A stretch of DNA of 64,000 nucleotides from Variovorax sp. dw_308. GTDB lineage: Bacteria > Pseudomonadota > Gammaproteobacteria > Burkholderiales > Burkholderiaceae_C. Where the stretch lies: assembly GCF_019207085.1 (NCBI RefSeq), contig NZ_JAATOM010000025.1:1-64000 (forward strand), given 5' to 3'. Position 1 is the first letter of the stretch; each line of letters begins with the position of its first letter. Below, one piece after another: positions 16,710 to 25,614 of the stretch. The notes under the pieces were generated by a model, which searched no databases, was not told where the DNA came from, and worked only from the letters and a program-made list of their open reading frames with translations. The translations under genes were made by a program, and so were the position numbers.

Positions 16710-18263
16710 ATGCTCAGAACCGGAAAGCAATACCTCGAGTCCCTCAACGACGGCCGCGTCGTGTGGGTCGGCAACGAGAAGATCGACAACGTCGCGACGC
16801 ATCCGAAGACGCGCGACTACGCGCAGCGCCATGCCGACTTCTACGACCTGCACCATCGCCCCGACCTGCAGGACGTGATGACCTATGTCGACGACAAGGG
16901 CGAGCGCCGTTCGATGATGTGGTTCGGCCATCACACGAAGGAGGAGCTGAAGAAGAAGCGCCGCTACCACGAGACCGTGATGCGCGAAATGATGGGCGCC
17001 TCCTTCCCGCGCACGCCGGACGTCAACAACTACGTGCTGACCACGTACACCGACGATCCGATGCCCTGGCAGAAGACCTCCGTCGGCACCGAGGGCCGGC
17101 CGCTCGCGCAGAACATCCTCGACTTCGCCGAGTTCGTGCGCAACCGCGACCACAACTGCGCGCCGAATTTCGTCGACCCGCAGATGGACCGCTCGACACC
17201 CGAGGCGCAAGCGAAGTCTCCAGGCCTGCGCGTGATCGAGCGCAACGAGCAGGGCATCGTCGTCGACGGCGTGAAAGCCGTGTCGACCGGCACCGCCTTC
17301 GCCGACTGGGTGCACATCGGCGTGTTCTTCCGTCCGGGCATTCCGGGCGACCAGATCATCTTCGCCGCCGTGCCGGTGGCGACCAGGGGCGTCAGCGTGG
17401 TCTGCCGCGAGAGCCTCGTCAAGGAAGACGCGGTCGAGCATCCGCTCGCCTCCAAGGGCGACGAACTCGACGGCATGACGGTGTTCGACAAGGTCTTCAT
17501 TCCGTGGTCGCATGTCTTCCACCTCGGCAACGCCGAGCATGCCAAGCTCTATCCGCAGCGCGTGTTCGACTGGCTGCACTACCACGCACTGGTGCGCCAG
17601 ATGGTGCGTGCCGAACTCATGGCCGGCCTTGCCGTGCTGATCACCGAGCACATCGGGACCAGCAAGATTCCCGCGGTGCAGACGCGCGTGGCGAAGCTCA
17701 TCGGCTTCCACCAGGCGATGCTCGCGCACGTGGTGGCGAGCGAGGAGCTCGGCTTCCACACGCCGGGCGGACTCTACAAGCCGAACATCCTGATCTACGA
17801 CTTCGGCCGCGCGCTCTACCTGGAGAACTTCTCGCAGATGATCTACGAGCTGGTCGACCTGTCGGGCCGCAGCGCCCTGCTCTTCGCGACCGAGGACCAG
17901 TGGGAAGACTCGAAGCTCAACACGCTGTTCGAACGGATGAACAGCGGTCCGGTCGGCCGGCCGAAGGACCGCCTGCGCATCGGCCGCGTGATCCGCGACC
18001 TGTTCCTCACCGACTGGGGCAGCCGCCTGTTCGTCTTCGAGAACTTCAACGGCACGCCGCTGCAGAGCATCCGGATGCTGACCATGCAGCGCGCCGAGTT
18101 CTCCGGCTCGGGCACCTACGGCAAGCTCGCTCGGCAGGTCTGCGGCATCGACTCGGTGGCCGAAGACAACACCGAGTACAAGGCGACGGCAGACTATGCC
18201 AAGGCCATGGACTCGGCCCGGCACCAGGAGCACCTGTCGCTGAGTTCCACGCTCGCCATCTGA
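16710..18263 (+). CDS. FADH2-dependent phenol monooxygenase, oxygenase component (HpaB/TftD/GraA type)
   Basis: A 517-residue oxygenase of the 4-hydroxyphenylacetate 3-hydroxylase family with an acyl-CoA-dehydrogenase-like fold. It begins MLRTGKQYLESLNDGR, a typical family start, and contains MTYVDDKGERRSMMWF and a C-terminal flavin-binding half with GSGTYGKLARQVCG. Family members hydroxylate resorcinol (GraA), chlorophenols (TftD, HadA), nitrophenol or 4-hydroxyphenylacetate. The hydroxyquinol dioxygenase and maleylacetate reductase genes in the same operon show that the product should be 1,2,4-trihydroxybenzene. Resorcinol is therefore the simplest substrate, with halo- or nitrophenols as alternatives. 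Confidence 0.92.
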   Translation: MLRTGKQYLESLNDGRVVWVGNEKIDNVATHPKTRDYAQRHADFYDLHHRPDLQDVMTYVDDKGERRSMMWFGHHTKEELKKKRRYHETVMREMMGASFPRTPDVNNYVLTTYTDDPMPWQKTSVGTEGRPLAQNILDFAEFVRNRDHNCAPNFVDPQMDRSTPEAQAKSPGLRVIERNEQGIVVDGVKAVSTGTAFADWVHIGVFFRPGIPGDQIIFAAVPVATRGVSVVCRESLVKEDAVEHPLASKGDELDGMTVFDKVFIPWSHVFHLGNAEHAKLYPQRVFDWLHYHALVRQMVRAELMAGLAVLITEHIGTSKIPAVQTRVAKLIGFHQAMLAHVVASEELGFHTPGGLYKPNILIYDFGRALYLENFSQMIYELVDLSGRSALLFATEDQWEDSKLNTLFERMNSGPVGRPKDRLRIGRVIRDLFLTDWGSRLFVFENFNGTPLQSIRMLTMQRAEFSGSGTYGKLARQVCGIDSVAEDNTEYKATADYAKAMDSARHQEHLSLSSTLAI

Positions 18264-18272
18264 GGCCGCGCC

Positions 18273-19157
18273 ATGAAGGTCCTCACCGACACCAGCGAAC
18301 TGCGGCTGCCTGCCGCGGTCGTCTCCATCGGCATGTTCGACGGGGTCCACCGTGGCCACGCGAAAGTGCTGCGGCAACTTCGCGAACGCGGCCGGCAGCT
18401 CGGCGTGCCGACCGCGGTGGTGACCTTCGATCCGCACCCGCGTGCGGTCGTCCGCCCCGACGCCTGCCCGATGCTGCTGTCGAGCCTGGACGACCGGATG
18501 CAACTGCTGGCCGCGACCGGCGCGGTCGACCACTGCCTCGTGCTGCGCTTCGACCATGCCCGCTGCCAGCAACCGGCCGACGAGTTCGTGCTGACGACGC
18601 TGCTGAACCCGCTCGGCATGCACGAGCTGATCGTGGGCGAGAACTTCGCCTGCGGGCGCGGCCGGCAGGGCACGGTGGCATACCTGTCGACGCTGGGGCT
18701 GCGGCTCGGCTTCGCGGTCACCGGCGTGCAGCTCGATCGCGTACCCGGCACGCAGGATGCCGTGCGCAGTTCTTCCACCGAGGCGCGCCGCCTGATCGAG
18801 CGTGGCGATCTCGCGGGCGCTTCCGCCGTGCTGCAACGTCCGCACGAGATGACCGGGACGATCACGCGGGCGCTGGCCGCATCGCGGCTGGTCGTCGAGG
18901 CCGCGTTGGGCCGCGGAATGTGCGCGCCGGCAGCGGCCGACTACGTAGGTTCGGTGCGACAACGCGATGACGCATCACCTTGGCTTCCCGCCTGGCTGCG
19001 CATTCGCGACGACCGCGAGACCGGCCGTCGGATGGTGCGCCTCGTGACCGACGGGACGCTCGGAGCGGCGCGCGGCGACGAACTGCGCATCCGCTTCGTG
19101 GACCGCGCGCAGGCCCGTCGACCGCTGTCCCACCCGGAAAAGAGTGCCTCGGCATGA
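18273..19157 (+). CDS. Stand-alone FAD synthetase (FMN adenylyltransferase) lacking the usual riboflavin kinase domain
   Basis: A 294-residue protein with the nucleotidyltransferase half of bifunctional RibF. The landmarks are SIGMFDGVHRGH (18-29), TFDPHP (51-56), GENFACGRGRQGT (122-134), and SSSTEARRLIERGD (166-179). The C-terminal 95 residues do not show the riboflavin-kinase motif (GFPTAN) and appear unrelated, so it should make FAD from FMN and ATP only. It begins nine bases after the oxygenase gene and overlaps the maleylacetate reductase gene by four bases. The inferred job is to raise local FAD supply for the FADH2-dependent oxygenase. Confidence 0.85.
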   Translation: MKVLTDTSELRLPAAVVSIGMFDGVHRGHAKVLRQLRERGRQLGVPTAVVTFDPHPRAVVRPDACPMLLSSLDDRMQLLAATGAVDHCLVLRFDHARCQQPADEFVLTTLLNPLGMHELIVGENFACGRGRQGTVAYLSTLGLRLGFAVTGVQLDRVPGTQDAVRSSSTEARRLIERGDLAGASAVLQRPHEMTGTITRALAASRLVVEAALGRGMCAPAAADYVGSVRQRDDASPWLPAWLRIRDDRETGRRMVRLVTDGTLGAARGDELRIRFVDRAQARRPLSHPEKSASA

Positions 19158-20221
19158 AGGACTTCATCTACACCGGCCACGCGCAACGCGTGGTGTTCGG
19201 CAGCGGCACGCTGGAGCGCCTCGGCAAGGAGGTCGCCGCCTTGGGCGCTTCACGCGCCATCGTCTTGAGCACGCCGGGCCAGCGCGCCGAGGCCGAGCGC
19301 GTGGCCGGGTTGCTCGGCGCCCGCTGCGTCTGCATCTTCGACCGCGCCGAAATGCATGTGCCGATCGAGGTGGCTCGCGAGGCGCGCGATCTCGCCGCAA
19401 GGCTCGGTGCCGATTGCGCCGTGGCCATCGGCGGCGGCTCGACCATCGGCCTCGGCAAGGCGATCGCGCTCGAGTCCTCGCTGCCCATCATCGCCATCCC
19501 GACCACCTACGCCGGATCGGAGATGACCAGCATCTACGGCATCACCGAGGCCGGCGTGAAGAAGACCGGGCTCGACGCACGCGTGCGTCCGCGCACCGTT
19601 CTCTACGACGTCGACCTGACGCTGTCGCTGCCCGTGGCCATGAGCATCACCAGCGGCATGAACGCACTCGCGCATGCCGCAGAGAGCCTCTATGCGGCAG
19701 ACACGAACCCGGTCATCGACCTGATGGCGCAGGAAGGCATCGCGGCGTTCGGCCGCGCCTTGCCTGCCCTGGCGAGCGCCGATCCCGTGCGCGTCGAGGC
19801 GGCGCGCGGCGAAGCACTCTACGGCGCATGGCTGTGCGGCACCGCCCTGGGCGCGGTCGGCATGGGCCTGCACCACAAGCTGTGCCACACGCTCGGCGGG
19901 AGCTTCAACCTGCCGCACGCCGAGACGCACACGATCGTGCTGCCGCACGCACTGGCCTACAACGCCAAGGCGGCGCCCGCCGCGATGGCGCGCACCGCGA
20001 AAGCGCTGAGGCGCGACGATGCGCCGCAAGGCGTCTACGACCTCGCACAGGGCGCCGGTGCGCGCATGGCCCTGAAGGACATCGGCATGCGCAGCGCCGA
20101 TCTCGACCGGGCCTGCGAGATTGCGATGCAGAACCGCTATCCGAACCCGCGCCCGCTCGAAGCGCACGCCATCCGTCGACTGTTGCAGGACGCATTCGAT
20201 GGCGTCCGCCCCGCGCCATGA
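19154..20221 (+). CDS. Maleylacetate reductase
   Basis: A 355-residue iron-type alcohol dehydrogenase family enzyme that reduces maleylacetate to 3-oxoadipate with NAD(P)H, the last step before the 3-oxoadipate route. The N-terminus MKDFIYTGHAQRVVFGSGTL is diagnostic of maleylacetate reductases. The dinucleotide-binding GGGSTIGLGKAIA lies at 93-105, and His240, His241 and His245 lie in GLHHKLCHTLGG. The start codon overlaps the preceding stop in ATGA, showing translational coupling, and the next gene is coupled in the same way. Confidence 0.95.
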   Translation: MKDFIYTGHAQRVVFGSGTLERLGKEVAALGASRAIVLSTPGQRAEAERVAGLLGARCVCIFDRAEMHVPIEVAREARDLAARLGADCAVAIGGGSTIGLGKAIALESSLPIIAIPTTYAGSEMTSIYGITEAGVKKTGLDARVRPRTVLYDVDLTLSLPVAMSITSGMNALAHAAESLYAADTNPVIDLMAQEGIAAFGRALPALASADPVRVEAARGEALYGAWLCGTALGAVGMGLHHKLCHTLGGSFNLPHAETHTIVLPHALAYNAKAAPAAMARTAKALRRDDAPQGVYDLAQGAGARMALKDIGMRSADLDRACEIAMQNRYPNPRPLEAHAIRRLLQDAFDGVRPAP

Positions 20222-21159
20222 GCAGCCGAAGCCGGCCCCTGGTCGCAGCGCTGGCCGCGCTGGGTGCCTGGTCGACACAGATCGACACGGCCCGCGCGAC
20301 GGAAGGCGGCGGCAACTCCTATCCGATCGGCGTCGACAACACTTTCGCCGGCTACATGCTGCCGGAGGGCGCGAACTGGCTGCTCTTCTACCAGCACTAC
20401 GCGGCGTCGCACTACAAGGACAACGCGGGCAACGACAGCGCGAAGTTCTCGGACTTCCATCTTCGGGCAGACGTGATCGCACCACGCCTGTCGTACGTAT
20501 GGCCCGGCGTGCTGTTCCTGGGCGCGAACGTGGAGACGCGCATCGTCCAGCCCGTCAGCGGGGTGGATCTCACCCTCGGCATCGCGCGCCGCGCGCCACT
20601 GCCGCCGCTCGACAAGGGCGGGGAGAAGACCGGCCTCGCAGACATGTCCTTCTCGCCGATCATCCTCGGGTGGCACGGCACGAGCTTTCACCAGACGCTG
20701 GGCATCGAGACCCACCTGCGCACCGGCAGCTACGACGTGCGCGACAACGTGAACACAGGGCGCAACTACAACCAGGTGGCGCCCGTCTATGCCTTCACCT
20801 GGTTTCCCGACTCGCGTTCCGACGTGAGCGCCAAGTTCCGCTACGGCATCAACGACCGCAATGGCGCCACGGGCTACCACTCTGGCGACGAAGCAAGCAT
20901 CGAGTTCAGCGCCGGCTACCGGGTGATGCCGCAACTGCTCCTGGGCCTGAACGGTTACGTGTACCGGCAAACCACCGACGACGACGTCAACGGCGCCACC
21001 GTTCCCAACAACAAGGGCCGCGTCAACGCGCTCGGGCTGTTCGGCAGCTATCGCATCACACCGAAGTTCGCCCTCACGCTGCGCATGCAGTCGGAATTCG
21101 GCGCTCGCAACCGACCACAGGGCACGCGGCTCTGGGCCATGTTGCTTTGCCCCTTCTAA
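20218..21159 (+). CDS. Outer-membrane protein of the phenol/meta-pathway degradation family (MetA/SphA-like)
   Basis: A 313-residue beta-barrel protein. A signal peptide (LVAALAALGAWSTQIDTARA) is followed by TEGGGNSYPIGVDNTFAGYMLPEG, the typical start of the Phenol_MetA_deg family. Alternating aromatic strands run to the end, QGTRLWAMLLCPF. Such proteins sit beside aromatic degradation operons and are thought to admit hydrophobic substrates. The start overlaps the reductase stop as ATGA. The role here, channel for the phenolic substrate, is inferred from position and family. Confidence 0.88.
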   Translation: MSSRSRPLVAALAALGAWSTQIDTARATEGGGNSYPIGVDNTFAGYMLPEGANWLLFYQHYAASHYKDNAGNDSAKFSDFHLRADVIAPRLSYVWPGVLFLGANVETRIVQPVSGVDLTLGIARRAPLPPLDKGGEKTGLADMSFSPIILGWHGTSFHQTLGIETHLRTGSYDVRDNVNTGRNYNQVAPVYAFTWFPDSRSDVSAKFRYGINDRNGATGYHSGDEASIEFSAGYRVMPQLLLGLNGYVYRQTTDDDVNGATVPNNKGRVNALGLFGSYRITPKFALTLRMQSEFGARNRPQGTRLWAMLLCPF

Positions 21160-21188
21160 CCCCCCACGTCAAACCCAAGGAGACCACC

Positions 21189-22070
21189 ATGCGCAACCTC
21201 GACCAGTTCACGATCACCGACGCGGTGATCGACCGTTTCGCCGATACGCCAGACCCGCGACTCAAGCGAATACTCACGAGCCTGGTGCGACACCTGCACG
21301 ACTTCGCGCGCGAGGTCGAACTGACCGAGGCCGAGTGGATGAAGGGCATCGAGTTCCTGACCGCCACAGGCCAGAAGTGCGACGCGACGCGCCAGGAATT
21401 CATCCTTCTCAGCGACACGCTCGGACTGTCCATGCTGACGGTCGCGCTGAACCACGACAAGCCCGTCGGAGCGACTGAAGCAACCGTCTTCGGACCGTTC
21501 CATGTCGCAGGCGCGCCGCACTACGAGAACGGCGGCGACGTCGGCAACGGTGCGAGCGGCGAGCCGAGCGTTGTGCGAGGCACCGTGCGCAGCCTGGACG
21601 GCACACCCATCCCGCGTGCCCGGCTGGAGGTCTGGCAAGCCGACAGCGAGGGCTTCTACGACGTGCAGAGAGAACCGCTCGAAGAGGCGCAGGGGCGCGG
21701 CGTGCTGGAGGCTGACGCACTGGGGCGCTTCCACTTCCGCAGCGTCCTTCCGGTGGCCTATCCGATCCCCGACGACGGCACCGTCGGCGACATGCTGCGC
21801 GCGACCCGTCGCCATCCCTGGCGCCCCGCCCATCTGCACTTCATGGTGACCGCACCGGGCTTCGAGACACTCGTGACGCATGTCTTCCGCAAGGGCGATG
21901 CGTATCTCGACTCCGACGCCGTCTTCGGCGTGCGCGAATCCCTGCTCGGCGACTGGCAACTACAGGCCGACGGCACGTACCTGCTGGAGTTCGACCTGGT
22001 CCTCAATCCCGTGGCAGCGTCACCGGCAACGCCTGCTGCCTCGCCGCGAGAAGTGGCTCAAGCGGCTTGA
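21189..22070 (+). CDS. Hydroxyquinol 1,2-dioxygenase (intradiol)
   Basis: A 293-residue non-haem Fe(III) enzyme cleaving 1,2,4-trihydroxybenzene to maleylacetate. The four iron ligands are visible: Tyr157 in EGFYDVQ, Tyr191 in PVAYPIPDDG, and His215 and His217 in RPAHLHFMV. The N-terminal dimerisation helices (about 1-100) and GATEATVFGPFHVAGAP are characteristic of hydroxyquinol rather than catechol dioxygenases. AAGGAGA lies six bases before the ATG. The 3' end overlaps the convergent LysR gene by 13 bases. Confidence 0.95.
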   Translation: MRNLDQFTITDAVIDRFADTPDPRLKRILTSLVRHLHDFAREVELTEAEWMKGIEFLTATGQKCDATRQEFILLSDTLGLSMLTVALNHDKPVGATEATVFGPFHVAGAPHYENGGDVGNGASGEPSVVRGTVRSLDGTPIPRARLEVWQADSEGFYDVQREPLEEAQGRGVLEADALGRFHFRSVLPVAYPIPDDGTVGDMLRATRRHPWRPAHLHFMVTAPGFETLVTHVFRKGDAYLDSDAVFGVRESLLGDWQLQADGTYLLEFDLVLNPVAASPATPAASPREVAQAA

Positions 22071-23095
22071 GCGCCATCGCGCACGAACAGGCGCCGCACG
22101 ATCGAACGGAACCACTGGCTGCCTGGATCGCGATGAAAGCGATCGTGCCAGTACTGCGCGATCTCCATGGGTGGCAACGGCAGCGGCGGCTCGACCGCCA
22201 CGAGGTCCAGGTCGCGGGCCAGCGCCGTGCCCAAGGTCCGCGGGACGGTCGCCACGACATCGGAGTTCCTCGCGATGAGTGCGGCGGAGGCGAAGGTCGG
22301 GACCCGGCACACGATGTGGTCGCTGGGCAGGATCGCCTCGAGTTGACGTTCGGCATGGGCGTACTCATGGCCCGTGCCGGTGGCGGAGACCAGCGCATGC
22401 TGCTCGTTGATGAAGCGCTCGAGCGCGTGTTGCGCGCGGGCGTCGTCGCCTCCCGCCGCCATGTTCTCGGCCGACAGTCGCGGATGCCCCTTGCGAAACA
22501 ACGACACGTAGCGCTCCGTCCACAGCGGGTGGCGCCGGATGCCCTGCGTGAGCGAGGCAAAGGAGCCGATCGCGAAGTCGACAAGCCCCGACTCCAGCCA
22601 TTGGTCCAGGTGGTGGACATCGCAGGGAACCGCCTGGACGTGCACCTTGGGCGCTTCGACGCGCAAGGCCGCCAGCAGCGGCGGCAGCATCTGCACCACG
22701 GCCGCATCCACCATGAAGACGCTGAAGCGACGCTCCGAAGTGAGCGGGTCGAAGGCAACGTAGCCGGAGCGCAGTGCACGCATGCCATCGAGCACCGCAC
22801 GCACCGGTTGCGCGAGCTCAAGCGCCTTGGGCGTCGGCTCCATCCGCAGCGCCACGCGCACGAACAGCGGATCGCCGAAGAAGAGGCGCAGCCGCGCCAG
22901 CATCTTGCTCAGCGCCGGCTGGGTCATGTTGAGCACCCGCGCACAGCGCGTCAGGTTTCGCTCCACCAGGAGGATCTCGAAGATCTGGAGATGCAGCAGG
23001 TCGATCTCGCCGTCTTTGATCTTGGGAATGACTTCCATGTGGTGCAACCGAGGCAGGAGCGTACCGCTCCGGTCGGACGTGCGCAACAACTTCAC
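22058..23095 (-). CDS. LysR family regulator, probable control of the hydroxyquinol cluster
   Basis: A 345-residue LysR protein. The helix-turn-helix (LLHLQIFEILLVERNLTRCARVLN, then TQPALSKMLARLRLFFGDPLF) begins about 30 residues in, so the protein has a longer N-terminus than usual. The effector domain extends to about residue 330. It resembles the NahR/LinR/DntR group, which responds to aromatic compounds, in the spacing of its DNA-binding domain and the motif FGDPLFVR. It is convergent with the dioxygenase gene and has no divergent partner, so its link to the operon is positional. Confidence 0.9.
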   Translation of the reverse strand: MKLLRTSDRSGTLLPRLHHMEVIPKIKDGEIDLLHLQIFEILLVERNLTRCARVLNMTQPALSKMLARLRLFFGDPLFVRVALRMEPTPKALELAQPVRAVLDGMRALRSGYVAFDPLTSERRFSVFMVDAAVVQMLPPLLAALRVEAPKVHVQAVPCDVHHLDQWLESGLVDFAIGSFASLTQGIRRHPLWTERYVSLFRKGHPRLSAENMAAGGDDARAQHALERFINEQHALVSATGTGHEYAHAERQLEAILPSDHIVCRVPTFASAALIARNSDVVATVPRTLGTALARDLDLVAVEPPLPLPPMEIAQYWHDRFHRDPGSQWFRSIVRRLFVRDGAQAA

Positions 23096-23155
23096 CGCAT
23101 CTGCGACAGCACGTCCCGCACGCGATCCAGCGATGGATCGATGTCTGCTTCATGA

Positions 23156-24718
23156 CTAAGCGGCCGCTGCGCGTTCGGCCAGGCCGAACAGCAATCGGAA
23201 CGCAATTGCGTCCCCGCTTGGACACGTAAATTCGATGCCGCCGGACATGGCGCGAACATTGAAGGCCTCCGATGCCAAGATTTGCACACCGTGGCCCCGT
23301 GCGACGACCTCACCACGTTGCAACAGGGTCCAATGACCCGCGGCGGCCAATCGCCCGATGCCGACCTCAAAGCCCTCATCTCGCGCTCGCTGCCGTCGTA
23401 CTGCAAAGTTCAGCACTCTCGCATCGTGGTCCACGTAGGCCTGCAGCACGTCCACCCCCACGCCCACCTCCGTCAGCGCCGGGTCGTGGTGTTGTGCTTT
23501 CGACCAGGGCGTGTTGTACAAGCCCCAGAGGCCATCGGGCACATTGAGTCGGGCATAGCCAAGCAGCACGTTTCCTGTCATGGGCTCCACCAGCGATCGG
23601 AAGCCGTCCTTGTCTGACATGACGTCGTTGCGTGGGTAGCAGTAACCGCCGTCACGCCAGAGCGGGCTCATGTAGCGGTCGGCGTGCGTCAGCAGGCCCT
23701 TGAGCACCGCCGTGTCGCCCATCTCGGAAGCCCAGGTGGCCGCCCATCCGAAGTCCGAGTCATCGTTGATGATCGTTTGGCCCATCACCGTGGGACGCTC
23801 GACCGAGCGGACCGACATGGCGCCTTCAGCCCCACGGACCAGCCAGTCCGCGATCTGGGCCGGGTAATGCTCACGCACGAAGTCCCGGTTCCACATGTTC
23901 ATGAGCGTGCCGCACCACGCATCGACCCACGGCGAGAGTCCGGCGTTGTCGCGGACCGCCCGCGTGTCCTGCGAGAGCATCGCGTTGTAGTGCCCGTTGG
24001 CCCCCAGCCGACCGAATTGGTCCCATGCCTTCTGGTAGCCCTCGGTCACTTCCCGGGCCATCGACTCGCCTGTGACGAGATCGTGCATGCGAAACCCCAG
24101 GATCGCGGGCTGGTTGCAGATCTGGAACACGCAATTCGGCTCGCAAGCCACGCCCAGGTATCCGCTCTCGACCATCTGCCAGTAGATGTGCTGGTTGAGG
24201 CTCGTCTGATCGTATTCGAAACGCCGTTCCTTCCCGCCCCAAAAGAAGGACCAGTACTGAAAGCTCAGCGCCCCCGGTGCAGCGTAGCGGTTGTCGTCGA
24301 ACAGATAGTTGTACAGCAGCGCCATCGACTGCACGTAAGCGCTGTACATGATGTTGTCACGACCGACCGGATTCCAGTCTTCGGTGTAAGCGTCGGACAG
24401 ATGCGCGTTGAAGACGCTGCCTCCGCGACTCACACGCGCCCAATACATCCAGACCTCGGGCAGCAGCATCTTCTCCATGAAGCGTTCGAAGACCGGCTTG
24501 AAGACGCCTGGCGCGGCGGGTAGACGATGGCGGTGAGCGAGCGCCAGGGCGTAAGCCATATAGGCCATCTGGAAGCGGTAGCCACCGAAATCATCCTGGC
24601 CAGTGCCGCGACCCTGCATGAAGGACCAGTCGTTGATGGGCTGGCGCGAGAGATTGGCGAAGTGCCGCAGATGGCCGACCTGCAGGTCATCGAGTTGCTG
24701 CGTTTCATGCGAAGTCAT
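23156..24718 (-). CDS. Linalool dehydratase/isomerase-like protein
   Basis: A 520-residue protein whose N-terminal 350 residues match the linalool dehydratase/isomerase domain, an alpha6/alpha6 barrel. Shared landmarks with the Castellaniella enzyme are INDWSF (aligning with its catalytic Asp region), RDNIMYSAYVQ (its ENIMY), and ACEPNCVFQICN, where Cys192 and Cys201 keep the spacing of the two active-site cysteines. A C-terminal part of roughly 150 residues is extra. No signal peptide is visible, unlike the periplasmic founder enzyme. The gene overlaps the upstream SCO-like gene by 14 bases, so they are co-transcribed. The substrate is unknown; a terpenoid or other tertiary/allylic alcohol is a guess from the family. 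Confidence 0.8.
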   Translation of the reverse strand: MTSHETQQLDDLQVGHLRHFANLSRQPINDWSFMQGRGTGQDDFGGYRFQMAYMAYALALAHRHRLPAAPGVFKPVFERFMEKMLLPEVWMYWARVSRGGSVFNAHLSDAYTEDWNPVGRDNIMYSAYVQSMALLYNYLFDDNRYAAPGALSFQYWSFFWGGKERRFEYDQTSLNQHIYWQMVESGYLGVACEPNCVFQICNQPAILGFRMHDLVTGESMAREVTEGYQKAWDQFGRLGANGHYNAMLSQDTRAVRDNAGLSPWVDAWCGTLMNMWNRDFVREHYPAQIADWLVRGAEGAMSVRSVERPTVMGQTIINDDSDFGWAATWASEMGDTAVLKGLLTHADRYMSPLWRDGGYCYPRNDVMSDKDGFRSLVEPMTGNVLLGYARLNVPDGLWGLYNTPWSKAQHHDPALTEVGVGVDVLQAYVDHDARVLNFAVRRQRARDEGFEVGIGRLAAAGHWTLLQRGEVVARGHGVQILASEAFNVRAMSGGIEFTCPSGDAIAFRLLFGLAERAAAA

Positions 24719-25295
24719 GGAAGGGGCGCTCCAGAAACCGCCGCATTCGGGTCGACACCGTCGCGGCATCGAGCGAGTCGGCAAAGTGGGTTTGATAGGT
24801 CCCGCCCGGCGCCATGAAATAGCAGAGGGCCGTGTGTGAGAGCACGTAGCCATCGGGCGCGTCGGGCTCGTCTTGCCGCGCTGCGAACACGCGAAACGAC
24901 TTCCTGGCCTCCTCCGCCTGCTCCTGCGTGCCGGTGAGCCCGAGGAAGCCATCACCGAAGCGACGGTATTGCGCAAGGTACGTCCGCAACACACCGGGCG
25001 TGTCCCGGATGGGGTCAACGGATACGTAGAGAGCCTGCACCTGGTCGGCGAGCGGTCCGAGCATCGCCAATGCCTCGCCGAGCTTCGACAGTTCCCGCGG
25101 ACACACAACGGCGCAGTGCGAGAAGCCGAAGAACACGAGAAGGTGCTTCGAGCCAAAGCTGCGTTCGTTCACGCGTCGACCGAAATGATCGACGAGGTCG
25201 AACCGGCCGCTTACGGGTGGCGGAATGGCAGGTTGATGGGTGGCCCTTGCTGCGCAGCAGCACCCGGGAGCGGCATTGGCAGTGGTGAAAGGCAT
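24705..25295 (-). CDS. SCO1/SenC-like copper-binding thioredoxin-fold protein
   Basis: A 196-residue protein with the SCO copper site: Cys61 and Cys65 in FFGFSHCAVVCPREL and the distant His154 in VLSHTALCYF; VSVDPIRDTP is the typical SCO strand. SCO proteins deliver copper to cytochrome oxidase CuA or act as thiol-disulfide reductants, normally anchored in the membrane facing the periplasm. Here no transmembrane helix or signal peptide is seen; the N-terminus instead has a Cys cluster (GCCCAAR). Co-transcription with the LDI-like enzyme, rather than with oxidase genes, is unusual. Confidence 0.87.
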   Translation of the reverse strand: MPFTTANAAPGCCCAARATHQPAIPPPVSGRFDLVDHFGRRVNERSFGSKHLLVFFGFSHCAVVCPRELSKLGEALAMLGPLADQVQALYVSVDPIRDTPGVLRTYLAQYRRFGDGFLGLTGTQEQAEEARKSFRVFAARQDEPDAPDGYVLSHTALCYFMAPGGTYQTHFADSLDAATVSTRMRRFLERPFHDFA

Positions 25296-25614
25296 CAGAC
25301 CACTTTAAATGAACACTTCGCGCATACGGAGATTTGTCTCGGCATCCATCCACTATCGAAGAGGTTGACTGTGCGGTGCCGTTTCAGCCAAACATCGTCA
25401 CGCAGGCGCAGCGGTGAAGAGGCAGACCGCCCGCCGGCGCACCAGCCGCCGATGTAAGGGACCACCCGAAGACCGTGCCTCCCTCTGCCAGATCTGCGAT
25501 TCGTGCGAGACGTCCGGTCGTGACGTCGATGATGACGAAGGCCGTGCGAACGCCCACTTGCCGTCGCCAATGACCCGGCTGGCTGGCGCACACTTCCGGC
25601 CACGGTCCTGCAAC
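25296..25614. other. Divergent intergenic region between the SCO-like and AsmA genes
   Basis: A 319-base spacer. Open frames cross it on both strands but have no family signature or ribosome-binding site. It should hold the promoters of both divergent units; I could not assign -35/-10 boxes. Confidence 0.4.

Noticed and set aside
16527..18962. Very long minus-strand open frame (about 800 codons) opposite the monooxygenase and FAD synthetase genes
   Set aside because: It is a shadow of G+C-rich coding DNA: the plus-strand frames carry clear family motifs, and this one is His/Arg/Val-rich without any.
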